Below, piece by piece: positions 25,524-32,860 of a stretch of DNA of 64,000 nt (position 1 is the stretch's first letter; each line of letters starts with the position of its first letter). Under the pieces are notes generated by a model. The model had not been told where the DNA came from, ran no database searches, and saw only the letters and a list, made by a program, of their open reading frames with translations. The DNA is from Bacillus sp. ZZV12-4809 (GTDB lineage: Bacteria; Bacillota; Bacilli; Bacillales; Cytobacillaceae), in assembly GCF_009849585.1 (NCBI RefSeq), contig NZ_VCRN01000024.1, positions 1 through 64,000 of the forward strand, given 5' to 3'. Position numbers and translations under genes: made by a program.

Positions 25524-26294
25524 ATGAATTGTTATAATCTTACCAAGATGACGTGGAAGGAAGTTGAGAAATCCTTAGAAACTGTAGAATTCGCTATTAT
25601 TCCTGTCGGAGCACATGAGCAGCACGGGCCTCATATGGCGGAGAGCTGTGATGCAGTGCTGGCAGAAAGAATGGCGATAAAATTGGGGCAAAGAATGTTT
25701 CCATATGCTATTGTGACGCCAACTGTTAACATGGGTGTTTCCGAGCATCATATCCATTTTCCAGGCACCATTACACTACAGCCGACTACTTTGATAGCTG
25801 TTCTGAAAGACATGGTTTCATCCCTGAAACAGCATGGCATCAAGAAGTATCTGTTTTTAAATTCCCATGGGGGAAACCAATCTACATTAAATCTTGCAGC
25901 AATGACTATCACAAAAGAATTAGAAGTAGAAGTATACTATGCAAAGACCACTGCCTCTGCGAAAGAATCAATAGGGAAATATGTTAAATCTTCTCTATTT
26001 GGACACAGTTGCGAAAGGGAAGTGTCTGAAGCTCTGTATCTGGCTCCGGAATTAGTAAAAAAAGACTTATTAGAAAAAGGTGAAATCAAGCAGGGCGGAA
26101 GGTGGGAACGGCTCCGGCCGGGGAAGGCTATTCAAGGTTTTTATTTTTATGAAGAGATGACTGAAAATGGCTGTATAGGTGATGGCCGGCAAGGGAGCAG
26201 GGAAATCGGGGAACAAATTGTAGAGGAAGCCCTGAATCATCTTGCAGAGGAGCTTTCTGAACTGCTTGATTTGAAAGAAGAGCTGCTTTACTAA
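25524..26294 (+). CDS. Creatininase-family amidohydrolase
   Basis: Metal-dependent hydrolase of cyclic amides or related bonds; the family includes creatinine amidohydrolase and the mycofactocin protein MftE. Expected ligands are E32 and H34 in PVGAHEQHGPH, D43 (SCDAV), H115 in NSHGGN and a glutamate in CEREVSEA (~164-166). Length 256 is typical. The SD is weak (AAGCGGGGT). The gene lies directly under a GntR-type palindrome and between a ferredoxin and an oxygenase-like gene, so a ring-opening or amide-cleaving step is inferred. Substrate unknown. Confidence 0.8.
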   Translation: MNCYNLTKMTWKEVEKSLETVEFAIIPVGAHEQHGPHMAESCDAVLAERMAIKLGQRMFPYAIVTPTVNMGVSEHHIHFPGTITLQPTTLIAVLKDMVSSLKQHGIKKYLFLNSHGGNQSTLNLAAMTITKELEVEVYYAKTTASAKESIGKYVKSSLFGHSCEREVSEALYLAPELVKKDLLEKGEIKQGGRWERLRPGKAIQGFYFYEEMTENGCIGDGRQGSREIGEQIVEEALNHLAEELSELLDLKEELLY

Positions 26295-26349
26295 TTCTTT
26301 CAATCTAGCATATAGAAAAAATAATCTTTAAAAAATTCTAAAAATTGTG

Positions 26350-26402
26350 TTTACAATTTAATAAGAATAGGTTATGATTTTATTAAGGTATACCAAAGAC
26401 CA
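26350..26402 (+). promoter_or_regulatory. Sigma-A promoter and GntR operator of the diiron oxygenase gene
   Basis: TTTACA (26350-26355), 17-base spacer, TATGAT (26373-26378). The palindrome AGGTATACCAAAGACCA (26386-26402; 11 of 14) covers the start point, the layout of a repressor site. Confidence 0.65.
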
Positions 26403-26460
26403 AAAAACACTAATTAATAGGGCTGATAATAAGCAACCTATTATTTTTTAAAAGAAGTTT

Positions 26461-26477
26461 TGGTATACAAAATATCA
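26461..26477. promoter_or_regulatory. Second GntR operator in the leader of the diiron oxygenase gene
   Basis: TGGTATACAAAATATCA matches the regional palindrome at 12 of 14 positions. It begins 75 bp after the first site, about seven DNA turns. Confidence 0.6.
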
Positions 26478-26518
26478 AATGCCAATAGGCTACATAAATT
26501 TCGAGGAGGAGTTTACAC

Positions 26519-27250
26519 ATGCCAGAATTATTATCTAAAGATGAATTTCGTAAAGAACTAGAGGAAGCGATTAAAGGAAACCACAGTCAGAAAGCTCCAT
26601 TCACAGTAGCTTGGGCTGAAGGAAAACTGGAAAGAAAACATTTTGCGAGATGGGCTGAAAACCATTACCACTATGTAGGTCCATTCGCTGATTACTTAGC
26701 GTACATCTACCACAACACTCCAACCGATCCAAAATTTGAAGCAGCAAAAGATTTCACACTTCAAAATATGTATGAAGAAGAAATTGCTGCTGACCGGCAT
26801 ACTGACCTTTTGATTCGCTTTGCTGAAGCTTGCGGAACAACCCGCGAACGTGTAATCAATCCGGAAAACATGGCACCGACGACATTAGGACTTCAAAGCT
26901 GGTGCTACGCAGTGGCTGCACGTGAAAACTTTGTTGTAGCAACTGCAGCTCTTGTTGTGGGCTTGGAGTCACAGGTGCCGGATATTTATCGAAAGCAGAC
27001 TCCTGCTCTTCGTGCTCAATACGGATTCACAGATGAAGAAATCGAATTCTTCGACCTTCATATCGTATCCGATGAAATCCATGGAGAGCGCGGCTATAAG
27101 ATTGTTCTTGATCATGCTGACACTCCTGAATTACAGCAGCGCTGTCTGGAAGTAGTGCGTACAGGGGCGAAAATGCGCCGCATGTATATGGATGGCCTAT
27201 GGAGAGAATACCTTGAGCAGGATCTTGGCTCTTTAGTAGAAGCAAAATAA
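26519..27250 (+). CDS. Haem-oxygenase-fold diiron oxidase/oxygenase candidate (PqqC/CADD-like)
   Basis: Belongs to the TenA/PqqC/haem-oxygenase-like superfamily. Unlike PqqC it keeps a full set of likely metal ligands: E87-x6-H94, E150, H181-x3-D185-x2-H188, the order and spacing of helical diiron enzymes such as UndA, BesC and CADD. Such enzymes use O2 and an electron source for N-oxygenation, C-C cleavage or p-aminobenzoate formation. It has no signal peptide; length 243. GAGGAGG lies before ATG 26519. It has its own promoter with two GntR-type operators and is flanked by ferredoxin, amidohydrolase and aldehyde dehydrogenase genes. Reaction unknown. Confidence 0.75.
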   Translation: MPELLSKDEFRKELEEAIKGNHSQKAPFTVAWAEGKLERKHFARWAENHYHYVGPFADYLAYIYHNTPTDPKFEAAKDFTLQNMYEEEIAADRHTDLLIRFAEACGTTRERVINPENMAPTTLGLQSWCYAVAARENFVVATAALVVGLESQVPDIYRKQTPALRAQYGFTDEEIEFFDLHIVSDEIHGERGYKIVLDHADTPELQQRCLEVVRTGAKMRRMYMDGLWREYLEQDLGSLVEAK

Positions 27251-27264
27251 TATCTATTATCCAG

Positions 27265-27315
27265 GCCGTCACATTAAATCTTGTTATACGAGGTCTATGT
27301 GGCGGCTCTTTCTTT
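27265..27315 (+). terminator. Terminator-like hairpin after the oxygenase gene
   Basis: GCCGTCACAT (27265-27274) pairs with ATGTGGCGGC (27297-27306), followed by a T-rich stretch. Partial read-through into the next gene is likely. Confidence 0.55.
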
Positions 27316-27372
27316 AACCAAAGAATTTGGCGCAGTAAAGGGAGAAATAAACAGAGAGTAAGGTGATTTCAT

Positions 27373-28836
27373 TTGATTACAACAAAAGTAGAAACCTTCC
27401 ATAATTATATCAATGGTGAATGGCAGGAATCGGAGAGCCAAAAGAAGTTTCAAAGTGTAAACCCTGCAAATACAGAAGATGTCGTCGGCATTTTTCAGGC
27501 ATCAAATGAAGCTGATGTAAAGCTGGCTATTGAAGCTGCCAGAGACGCATTCCCTGGATGGGCAAAGACAGCCCCATCCAAGCGTGCTGCCATTTTAAAC
27601 AAAGCTGCTGCACATCTTGAAGAAAATGCGGCGAAATATGCAGAAGAACTGTCTAGAGAAGAAGGTAAGCATGTCAATGATGCAAAAAATGAGGTCCTCC
27701 GGTCCGCACAGACACTTCGTTATTATGCGGTTGAGGGACAAAGCTTCACAGGTGAAACCTTCCCTAATGATGATCCAAATATGAGAGTATCAACGGAAAG
27801 AGAACCGCTCGGTGTTGTAAGTGTCATAACGCCATGGAACTTTCCAATCTCCATTGCCGCGAGAAAAATTGCTCCAGCATTAATTACTGGGAACACAGTT
27901 GTGTTCAAACCTTCATCAGATACCCCTCTGATTGCTGTCCGGCTGGTAGAAGCACTCCATGAGGCAGGTATACCAAAAGGGGTCTTAAACTTTGTTACAG
28001 GGAAGGCTTCTGATGTTGGTGATTTATTAGTTACTCATCCTGCAGTAAAAGCTGTTACATTCACTGGTTCCACAGCTGCGGGTGAGGACATTCACAGCAA
28101 GAGCTCATTTACAACCCGAACTCAAATGGAACTGGGCGGAAAAAACCCGCTTTTAGTTATGGAAGATGCTGACCTTGATCTGGCGGCCACATTAACAGTA
28201 AATGGCGGATTTTCTTTAACAGGGCAAGCCTGCACAGGTACGAGCAGAGTGATTGTCATGAAGGAAGTAAAAGAAGCATTTGTTGAAAAATTAATTGAAA
28301 AAACGAGCGCCCTTAAAATTGGCAGCGGCTTTGAAGAAGGAGTAAAGATTGGTCCGCTTGCAAATGAAAGACAGCTGAAAAACGTCCTGAAATATATCGA
28401 GTTTGGAAAAGAAGACGGTGCAGACCTTGTATATGGCGGTGAACAGCTGACGGATGGCCAATATGAAAAAGGATATTTTGTTCAGCCCGCTATTTTTACA
28501 AATGTTAAACCGGGTCACCGCATTGCCAAAGAAGAAATTTTTGGCCCTGTAATTGCTGTGATTGAGGCGGATACATATGAAGAAGCCATTGCGATTGCAA
28601 ATGACGTTGATTACGGATTATCTGCCTCCATCGTGACAAATAACTTAAAAACAGCCAGTCAATTCACAAAAGAAATACAGGCAGGGACGGTTAAAGTGAA
28701 CAGAACTACAACTGGCAACTTAATCAATGCGCCGTTTGGCGGCTTAAAGCAATCAAGTACGGCTACATTCCGGGAGTCGGGAAGAGTCGGTCTTGAATTT
28801 TTCACTCAAGTCAAAACCGTTTATATCGGCTATTAA
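27373..28836 (+). CDS. Aldehyde dehydrogenase, resembling alpha-ketoglutaric semialdehyde dehydrogenase
   Basis: NAD(P)-dependent oxidation of an aldehyde to an acid. Active-site features: PWNFP (N-acid anchor), FTGSTAAG, the glutamate in ELGGKNP and the nucleophilic cysteine in GQACTGTSR; length 487. The overall sequence feels closest to YcbD/GucD-type semialdehyde dehydrogenases, but this cannot be settled here. TTG 27373 follows AAGGTGA. It probably oxidises an aldehyde formed by the upstream steps and is followed by a GlcG-type gene with 20 bp between them. Confidence 0.85.
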   Translation: MITTKVETFHNYINGEWQESESQKKFQSVNPANTEDVVGIFQASNEADVKLAIEAARDAFPGWAKTAPSKRAAILNKAAAHLEENAAKYAEELSREEGKHVNDAKNEVLRSAQTLRYYAVEGQSFTGETFPNDDPNMRVSTEREPLGVVSVITPWNFPISIAARKIAPALITGNTVVFKPSSDTPLIAVRLVEALHEAGIPKGVLNFVTGKASDVGDLLVTHPAVKAVTFTGSTAAGEDIHSKSSFTTRTQMELGGKNPLLVMEDADLDLAATLTVNGGFSLTGQACTGTSRVIVMKEVKEAFVEKLIEKTSALKIGSGFEEGVKIGPLANERQLKNVLKYIEFGKEDGADLVYGGEQLTDGQYEKGYFVQPAIFTNVKPGHRIAKEEIFGPVIAVIEADTYEEAIAIANDVDYGLSASIVTNNLKTASQFTKEIQAGTVKVNRTTTGNLINAPFGGLKQSSTATFRESGRVGLEFFTQVKTVYIGY

Positions 28837-28856
28837 AAACTAAAGGAGAATGAAAC

Positions 28857-29336
28857 ATGAAAACAGCATTAAAGCTTGAACTCGAAGAAGCTAAATTGAT
28901 GATTGAAGCAGCCAAGGAAAAGTCAGCTGAGATCAATGTGTTTGAAACTATTGCGATTGTCGATGACGGCGGAAGTGTAATTGCCCTTGAACGCATGAAC
29001 GGAGCAAGAATCACCGGCCCTGAAATTGCGATTGCTAAAGCATACACAGCAGCTGGCCATAAACGCTCCACCCATCTGTTCAATAAAGAACCGAACGGGC
29101 CTGCCCTTCCAGGCAATGAGGCATTTGGCATTCAGCATATGCTTGATGGCAAATTTGCTGTGTTTGTCGGTGGATTCCCTATTGTAGTAAATGGAGAAGT
29201 TGTTGGGGGAATCGGCATCAGCGGAGGAAATGGTGAGCAGGATACCGCTGTAGGGACTGCTGCACTAAAAGCCCTTCAAAATTACCTGGAAAAAGACGGC
29301 TATGAAGTCGTAACCGAAGCAGATATTAAAAAATAA
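28857..29336 (+). CDS. GlcG/HbpS-family protein
   Basis: Compact 159-residue protein of the GlcG/HbpS (haem-degrading-like) family: AIVDDGGSVIALERMNGA, AKAYTAAGHKRST and GGFPIVVNGEVVGGIGISGG are its core motifs. Members bind small organic acids or haem and occur in many catabolic operons; some act in diol dehydratase clusters. It is 20 bp behind the aldehyde dehydrogenase gene, with AAAGGAG before ATG 28857. Its exact role here is unknown. Confidence 0.85.
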   Translation: MKTALKLELEEAKLMIEAAKEKSAEINVFETIAIVDDGGSVIALERMNGARITGPEIAIAKAYTAAGHKRSTHLFNKEPNGPALPGNEAFGIQHMLDGKFAVFVGGFPIVVNGEVVGGIGISGGNGEQDTAVGTAALKALQNYLEKDGYEVVTEADIKK

Positions 29337-29344
29337 TAGAAAAG

Positions 29345-29388
29345 GGACCTCATTCGTTATAGATAGATAGCGGAATGAGGTCCTTCTT
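29345..29388 (+). terminator. Terminator after the GlcG/HbpS gene
   Basis: GGACCTCATTC pairs with GAATGAGGTCC (11 bp) followed by TTCTT, a weak T-run. Confidence 0.6.
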
Positions 29389-29421
29389 CAGTCAAAAGCA
29401 CCTAAAAAAGGGAGGATTCAC

Positions 29422-30018
29422 ATGAAGCCTTATCTTGAATTGGCGGTTGGATTTGCACGTACCGGTGTGACTGGGTATGGCGGAGGTCCCTCAACAATAC
29501 CGCTGATCGAATTTGAAGCAGTCAAGAAATATAAGTGGATGACGGAGGAGGAATTCGGGGAAACTCTTGCGTTAGCAAATACATTACCCGGACCGATTGC
29601 AACGAAGATGGCTGCTTATATAGGCTATAAAGTCAAAGGCAGCATGGGTGCCACTGTAGCTATCCTGACGCATATCCTTCCTTCGATAATTGCAATGCTT
29701 GCATTGCTTGGCGTTTTATACTCCTTCCGCCAATCCCCGATTGTAAGTGGAATGGTGCAGGGAGTGACACCTGTCATCGGTTTTATGCTGGCCGAAATGG
29801 CGTATCGTTTTTACCAGAAGGGCAGCCAGGGCTTAGGGCTGCCAAAAAACCTAGTGTTGGCTGCAGTTTCACTTGTATTTGTTCAGTTTTTGGAATGGCA
29901 TCCCGGTATATTAATTGCAATAGTCCTGAGCTCAGCATTCTATATTGCCCACCGGAAAGAAGAGGCAAATAAAAAGGCAGCTGGAGATTACATGCCAGTA
30001 AGGGAGAAAAGTTCATGA
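29422..30018 (+). CDS. ChrA-family chromate transporter, N-terminal-type half
   Basis: Single-domain CHR protein of 198 residues with about five or six membrane segments. The signature GYGGGPSTIPLIEFEAV and LANTLPGPIATKMAAYIGY lies near the N-terminus. Full-length ChrA is a fusion of two such domains; here the second half is the next gene, overlapping by 4 bp, so the pair probably forms a heterodimer. Chromate efflux is the known role, but within a catabolic regulon an organic or inorganic anion is as likely. Confidence 0.85.
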   Translation: MKPYLELAVGFARTGVTGYGGGPSTIPLIEFEAVKKYKWMTEEEFGETLALANTLPGPIATKMAAYIGYKVKGSMGATVAILTHILPSIIAMLALLGVLYSFRQSPIVSGMVQGVTPVIGFMLAEMAYRFYQKGSQGLGLPKNLVLAAVSLVFVQFLEWHPGILIAIVLSSAFYIAHRKEEANKKAAGDYMPVREKSS

Positions 30019-30545
30019 TTTATTGGGAAATTTTTTGGGCATTTTTTATAGCAAATTTATTGGGTTACGGCGGGGGACCAGCAACCATACCACTCATTCA
30101 AATTGAAGTAGTCAATAACAATGGCTGGATGACACTCTCTGAATTTGGTGACGTTCTCGCCATAGCCAATGCGCTGCCGGGTCCCATAGCAACAAAAATG
30201 GCCGGATTTATCGGCTATGAACTGGGCGGAGTGCTGGGTGCAGCGGTGGCATTAGCCGCAACCATCCTGCCATCAGCTTTGGCAGTGATTGTGCTGTTTA
30301 AGTTTGTGAATTTATTTAAAGATTCCCCTAAAGTGAAATTAATGACCAAATCCGTACAGCCGATCATTGCTGTCCTCCTGGCAGTTATGGCCTATCAGTT
30401 CTTTATGTCAGCCTTCGAAAAAAGCGGAATGCTGCACCTTGTGCTTCTTACAGCTGTTGGCTATCTAACATTAAACAAATTCAAGGTTCATCCTTCTCTA
30501 GTTATATTCGGAGCTTTATTTTATGGAGGGATCTTTTTATCTTAA
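30015..30545 (+). CDS. ChrA-family chromate transporter, second half
   Basis: Partner of the preceding gene, 176 residues, with GYGGGPATIPLIQIEVV and IANALPGPIATKMAGFIGY. The ATGA overlap gives translational coupling. In paired CHR proteins the two halves insert in opposite orientation. The second GntR gene follows 15 bp later in the same operon. Confidence 0.85.
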   Translation: MIYWEIFWAFFIANLLGYGGGPATIPLIQIEVVNNNGWMTLSEFGDVLAIANALPGPIATKMAGFIGYELGGVLGAAVALAATILPSALAVIVLFKFVNLFKDSPKVKLMTKSVQPIIAVLLAVMAYQFFMSAFEKSGMLHLVLLTAVGYLTLNKFKVHPSLVIFGALFYGGIFLS

Positions 30546-30560
30546 ACAGGCGGTGAAACA

Positions 30561-31247
30561 ATGGAAAAAATATGGGAGGGAAATAACTTAATATCTATAC
30601 GCGAGCATGCGTATTTGTATCTGAAAAAACTTATTTTAGAAGGAGAATACCAGGCGGGAGACAGACTGGTAGAACGGGAACTTGCAGCCAAACTGAACAT
30701 TAGCCGCACACCGATCCGGGAGGCTCTATTTAGGCTTGAATCTCAAGGCTTTGTGAAAACAGTTCCCAGAAAAGGGGTGGTTATCTCCAATATATCAGAG
30801 AATGAAGTACTGGAGGTCTTTACCATCCTTTCTTCTCTTGAGGTACTGGCGGTTAAATTGGCTGCGCAAAGAATGGATATTGACACACAAAAAGAACTCG
30901 ACCTTAAAATCAATGAACTGATGGAACTTAGTGAACGGGATGAGGAACACTTCAATTCCGAACATATCCAGATGAACAGGCTGATTAATAAAGCATCCAA
31001 AAGCCCAAAGCTATATGAAATCTTATCAGGTCTAATCGACTTCATTCACATGGCTGCTAATATGGGATATGAAACACCTGGAAGAAGAAAAGACTCATTA
31101 AAGGAACATATAGATATTATGAAAGCACTACGCGATAAAGATGCTGAAATTGCGGAATACCTGATGCGGATCCATATTGAAAACTCGAAGAAGGCTTATA
31201 TGGCATACATGGCCAGCATTAAGAATAGAGGTACTGTAAAAAATTAA
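30561..31247 (+). CDS. GntR-family transcriptional regulator, FCD subfamily (paralogue 2)
   Basis: Same architecture as the regulator at 17810: winged helix (~residues 15-78) and FCD domain. The stretches GDRLVERELA and NISRTPIREALFRLESQG are shared, and similarity continues into the FCD domain (EVFTILSSLEVLAVKLA), so the two arose by duplication. The effector domains diverge more toward the C-terminus, which suggests different ligands acting on the same operator. It is the last gene of the chrA-type operon. Confidence 0.85.
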   Translation: MEKIWEGNNLISIREHAYLYLKKLILEGEYQAGDRLVERELAAKLNISRTPIREALFRLESQGFVKTVPRKGVVISNISENEVLEVFTILSSLEVLAVKLAAQRMDIDTQKELDLKINELMELSERDEEHFNSEHIQMNRLINKASKSPKLYEILSGLIDFIHMAANMGYETPGRRKDSLKEHIDIMKALRDKDAEIAEYLMRIHIENSKKAYMAYMASIKNRGTVKN

Positions 31248-31547
31248 ACAGTTTATTGAGCGTTTTTTCAAAGAGAGGATCATTCAGGCAGAGAAAAAAG
31301 AGTTTGAAAGAAAAGATTGTGAAGTTTGAGCAGCGATTGACAAGGAAAGGTGAGATCGGAGAATAGATTCGCAACTATCGGCTTCTTAGCCAGGGAGATT
31401 GAAACATTAGTTTACATGAGGCGTGCAAAAAAGCATGTTTTAAAATATTTAAAATTTTAATATTGTCTGAATATTATTTATATGGTATATTGTATACCAA
31501 GGACAAGAGAGTAACTCATATGAATAAGTTTAAGGAGGAATTCATTC
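31248..31547. other. Intergenic region ahead of the second ferredoxin gene
   Basis: 300 bp without a supported gene. The first two-thirds show nothing I can name; the last third holds the promoter and operator listed separately. Confidence 0.5.
31463..31499 (+). promoter_or_regulatory. Sigma-A promoter with a perfect GntR operator over the -10 box
   Basis: TTGTCT (31463-31468), 17-base spacer, TATATT (31486-31491). The palindrome TGGTATATTGTATACCA (31483-31499) has two perfect 7-base arms around TTG and covers the -10 box, the best copy in the region and a typical repressor position. Confidence 0.75.
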
Positions 31548-31898
31548 ATGCCAAACATCCATTTTGTCAACAGCAATAAAACTCTGGAAGTGCCTGAGGA
31601 TTCTAATATATTAAGAATGTCGCTCCGCTATGATGGGGATCTGCCAAATCGCTGCGGCGGCGGTATTTGCGGCACTTGTGTTTTTAAAACCGAAGAAGGG
31701 GCCGAATACCTGGACAATGTGAAAATCCAGGAAAGAAGAAAGCTGGGAGAAGAGTGGCTGGAAAAAGGCTACCGTTTAGGATGCCAGACTTTTGTAACAA
31801 ACGGGGATGTTACCATTTCCTGGGACGATAAAGTGACAGATCAGGTGAAAAAGAGAAAGCCGGATAAATTAAAGTCAGCTGTTCCTACTGGGAAGTGA
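31548..31898 (+). CDS. [2Fe-2S] ferredoxin (2)
   Basis: Second small ferredoxin, 116 residues, with C36-x4-C41-x2-C44 and C79. The spacing matches the first ferredoxin, but the sequences otherwise differ clearly and the tail is basic (KKRKPDKLK). AAGGAGG lies before ATG 31548. The best GntR-type operator of the window controls it. It may serve the same oxygenase under a different condition, or another redox partner. Confidence 0.85.
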   Translation: MPNIHFVNSNKTLEVPEDSNILRMSLRYDGDLPNRCGGGICGTCVFKTEEGAEYLDNVKIQERRKLGEEWLEKGYRLGCQTFVTNGDVTISWDDKVTDQVKKRKPDKLKSAVPTGK

Positions 31899-31993
31899 GT
31901 TTCCCGAGATTGCGTTCTGTAATGGAGGAATTTAGTTATAGTCCGTTACAGAATGCAAAATAAATTCACAATATAATAGAAGAAGGTGAAAAT

Positions 31994-32191
31994 ATGTGGG
32001 TTTGTAATACACATTTAAAAGAAGCTATGCAAATATTAAAGACTCCTCATATTCGAAAAGCTCCTTACGAAATAAAGTGCTCACTTTGTGAAAATCTTGC
32101 ATTTGCTAAGGTCTATTATACTCACCGCTCATTTAAATTCACTAAACACCTATATTCTTCATTAAAACAAAGTGTTTCTCAGGAGGCATAG
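31994..32191 (+). CDS. Small CxxC protein of 65 residues
   Basis: Starts MWVCNTHLKEAMQIL and carries KCSLCENLAFAKVYY, so one CxxC pair plus Cys4 and His7 could bind zinc or a cluster. No named family. GAAGGTGA lies before ATG 31994. Its stop is three bases before the Rid-family gene, so both are one unit with the ferredoxin. It may be a small metal-binding accessory protein. Confidence 0.65.
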   Translation: MWVCNTHLKEAMQILKTPHIRKAPYEIKCSLCENLAFAKVYYTHRSFKFTKHLYSSLKQSVSQEA

Positions 32192-32193
32192 CT

Positions 32194-32667
32194 ATGGAAG
32201 GGGTAAAAAAGAGAATTGAAGAAAGACTGGAAGAGCTAAATATCCAGCTTCCTTTATTATCTGATATTGGAATGCCTTTCGAATCAGGTGTTATCTCAGG
32301 CAGCACAGTTTTTTTATCTGGACAAACTCCCAGGGTAAATGGCACACAAAAATATTCAGGTATTGTAGGGGAAGACATTTCTGTCGAGCAAGCAAAAGAT
32401 GCAGCAAGAATTTGCACCCTTAATTTACTGGCAGCCCTTAAAGGGATCATAGGAGATTTAAATAAAGTAAAAAGAATCATTAAAATGGATGGGTACGTTG
32501 CATCAACAAGTGACTTTAAAAATCATCCTATCGTTATTAATGCAGCTTCAGAACTGCTTCATGACATTTTCGGAAAGGAAAATGGACATGCACGCAAAGC
32601 AGTTGGGCTTGCCTCTCTACCAGGCGGAGCCCCTGTAGAGATTGAAATGATTGTCGAAATCGAATAA
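32194..32667 (+). CDS. Rid-family (RidA/YjgF) deaminase
   Basis: Hydrolyses reactive imines or enamines to ketones and ammonia, or related RutC-type chemistry. The motifs are FLSGQTPRVNG, a conserved arginine in ARKAVGLASLPGGAPVEIEMIVEIE and the glutamate after it. The 157 residues are longer than RidA (about 125) owing to an N-terminal extension, as in many YjgF subfamilies. Last gene of the ferredoxin operon; a terminator follows. With the aspartate-dehydrogenase-like and reductase-like genes it points to imine chemistry in this pathway. Confidence 0.85.
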   Translation: MEGVKKRIEERLEELNIQLPLLSDIGMPFESGVISGSTVFLSGQTPRVNGTQKYSGIVGEDISVEQAKDAARICTLNLLAALKGIIGDLNKVKRIIKMDGYVASTSDFKNHPIVINAASELLHDIFGKENGHARKAVGLASLPGGAPVEIEMIVEIE

Positions 32668-32681
32668 CTTCCAAACAAGGG

Positions 32682-32705
32682 CTGCTCAGGTATTGAGCAG
32701 TTTTT
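32682..32705 (+). terminator. Terminator after the Rid-family gene
   Basis: CTGCTC (32682-32687) pairs with GAGCAG (32695-32700), followed by five T. An almost identical hairpin follows the xylosidase gene (41033). Confidence 0.8.
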
Positions 32706-32860
32706 CTATTTATGCTCTTTTAATAAGATGCTATTATGACTTCAAGAAGGATAAGGAAACCTAAAAGACCTTTAATAATTATTGTAAGGGTTTTCAAGTT
32801 TTGCACCACTAAATCTGCTATATTTATATATATTAGATAAGCCGAGAATAGGAGAATCAT

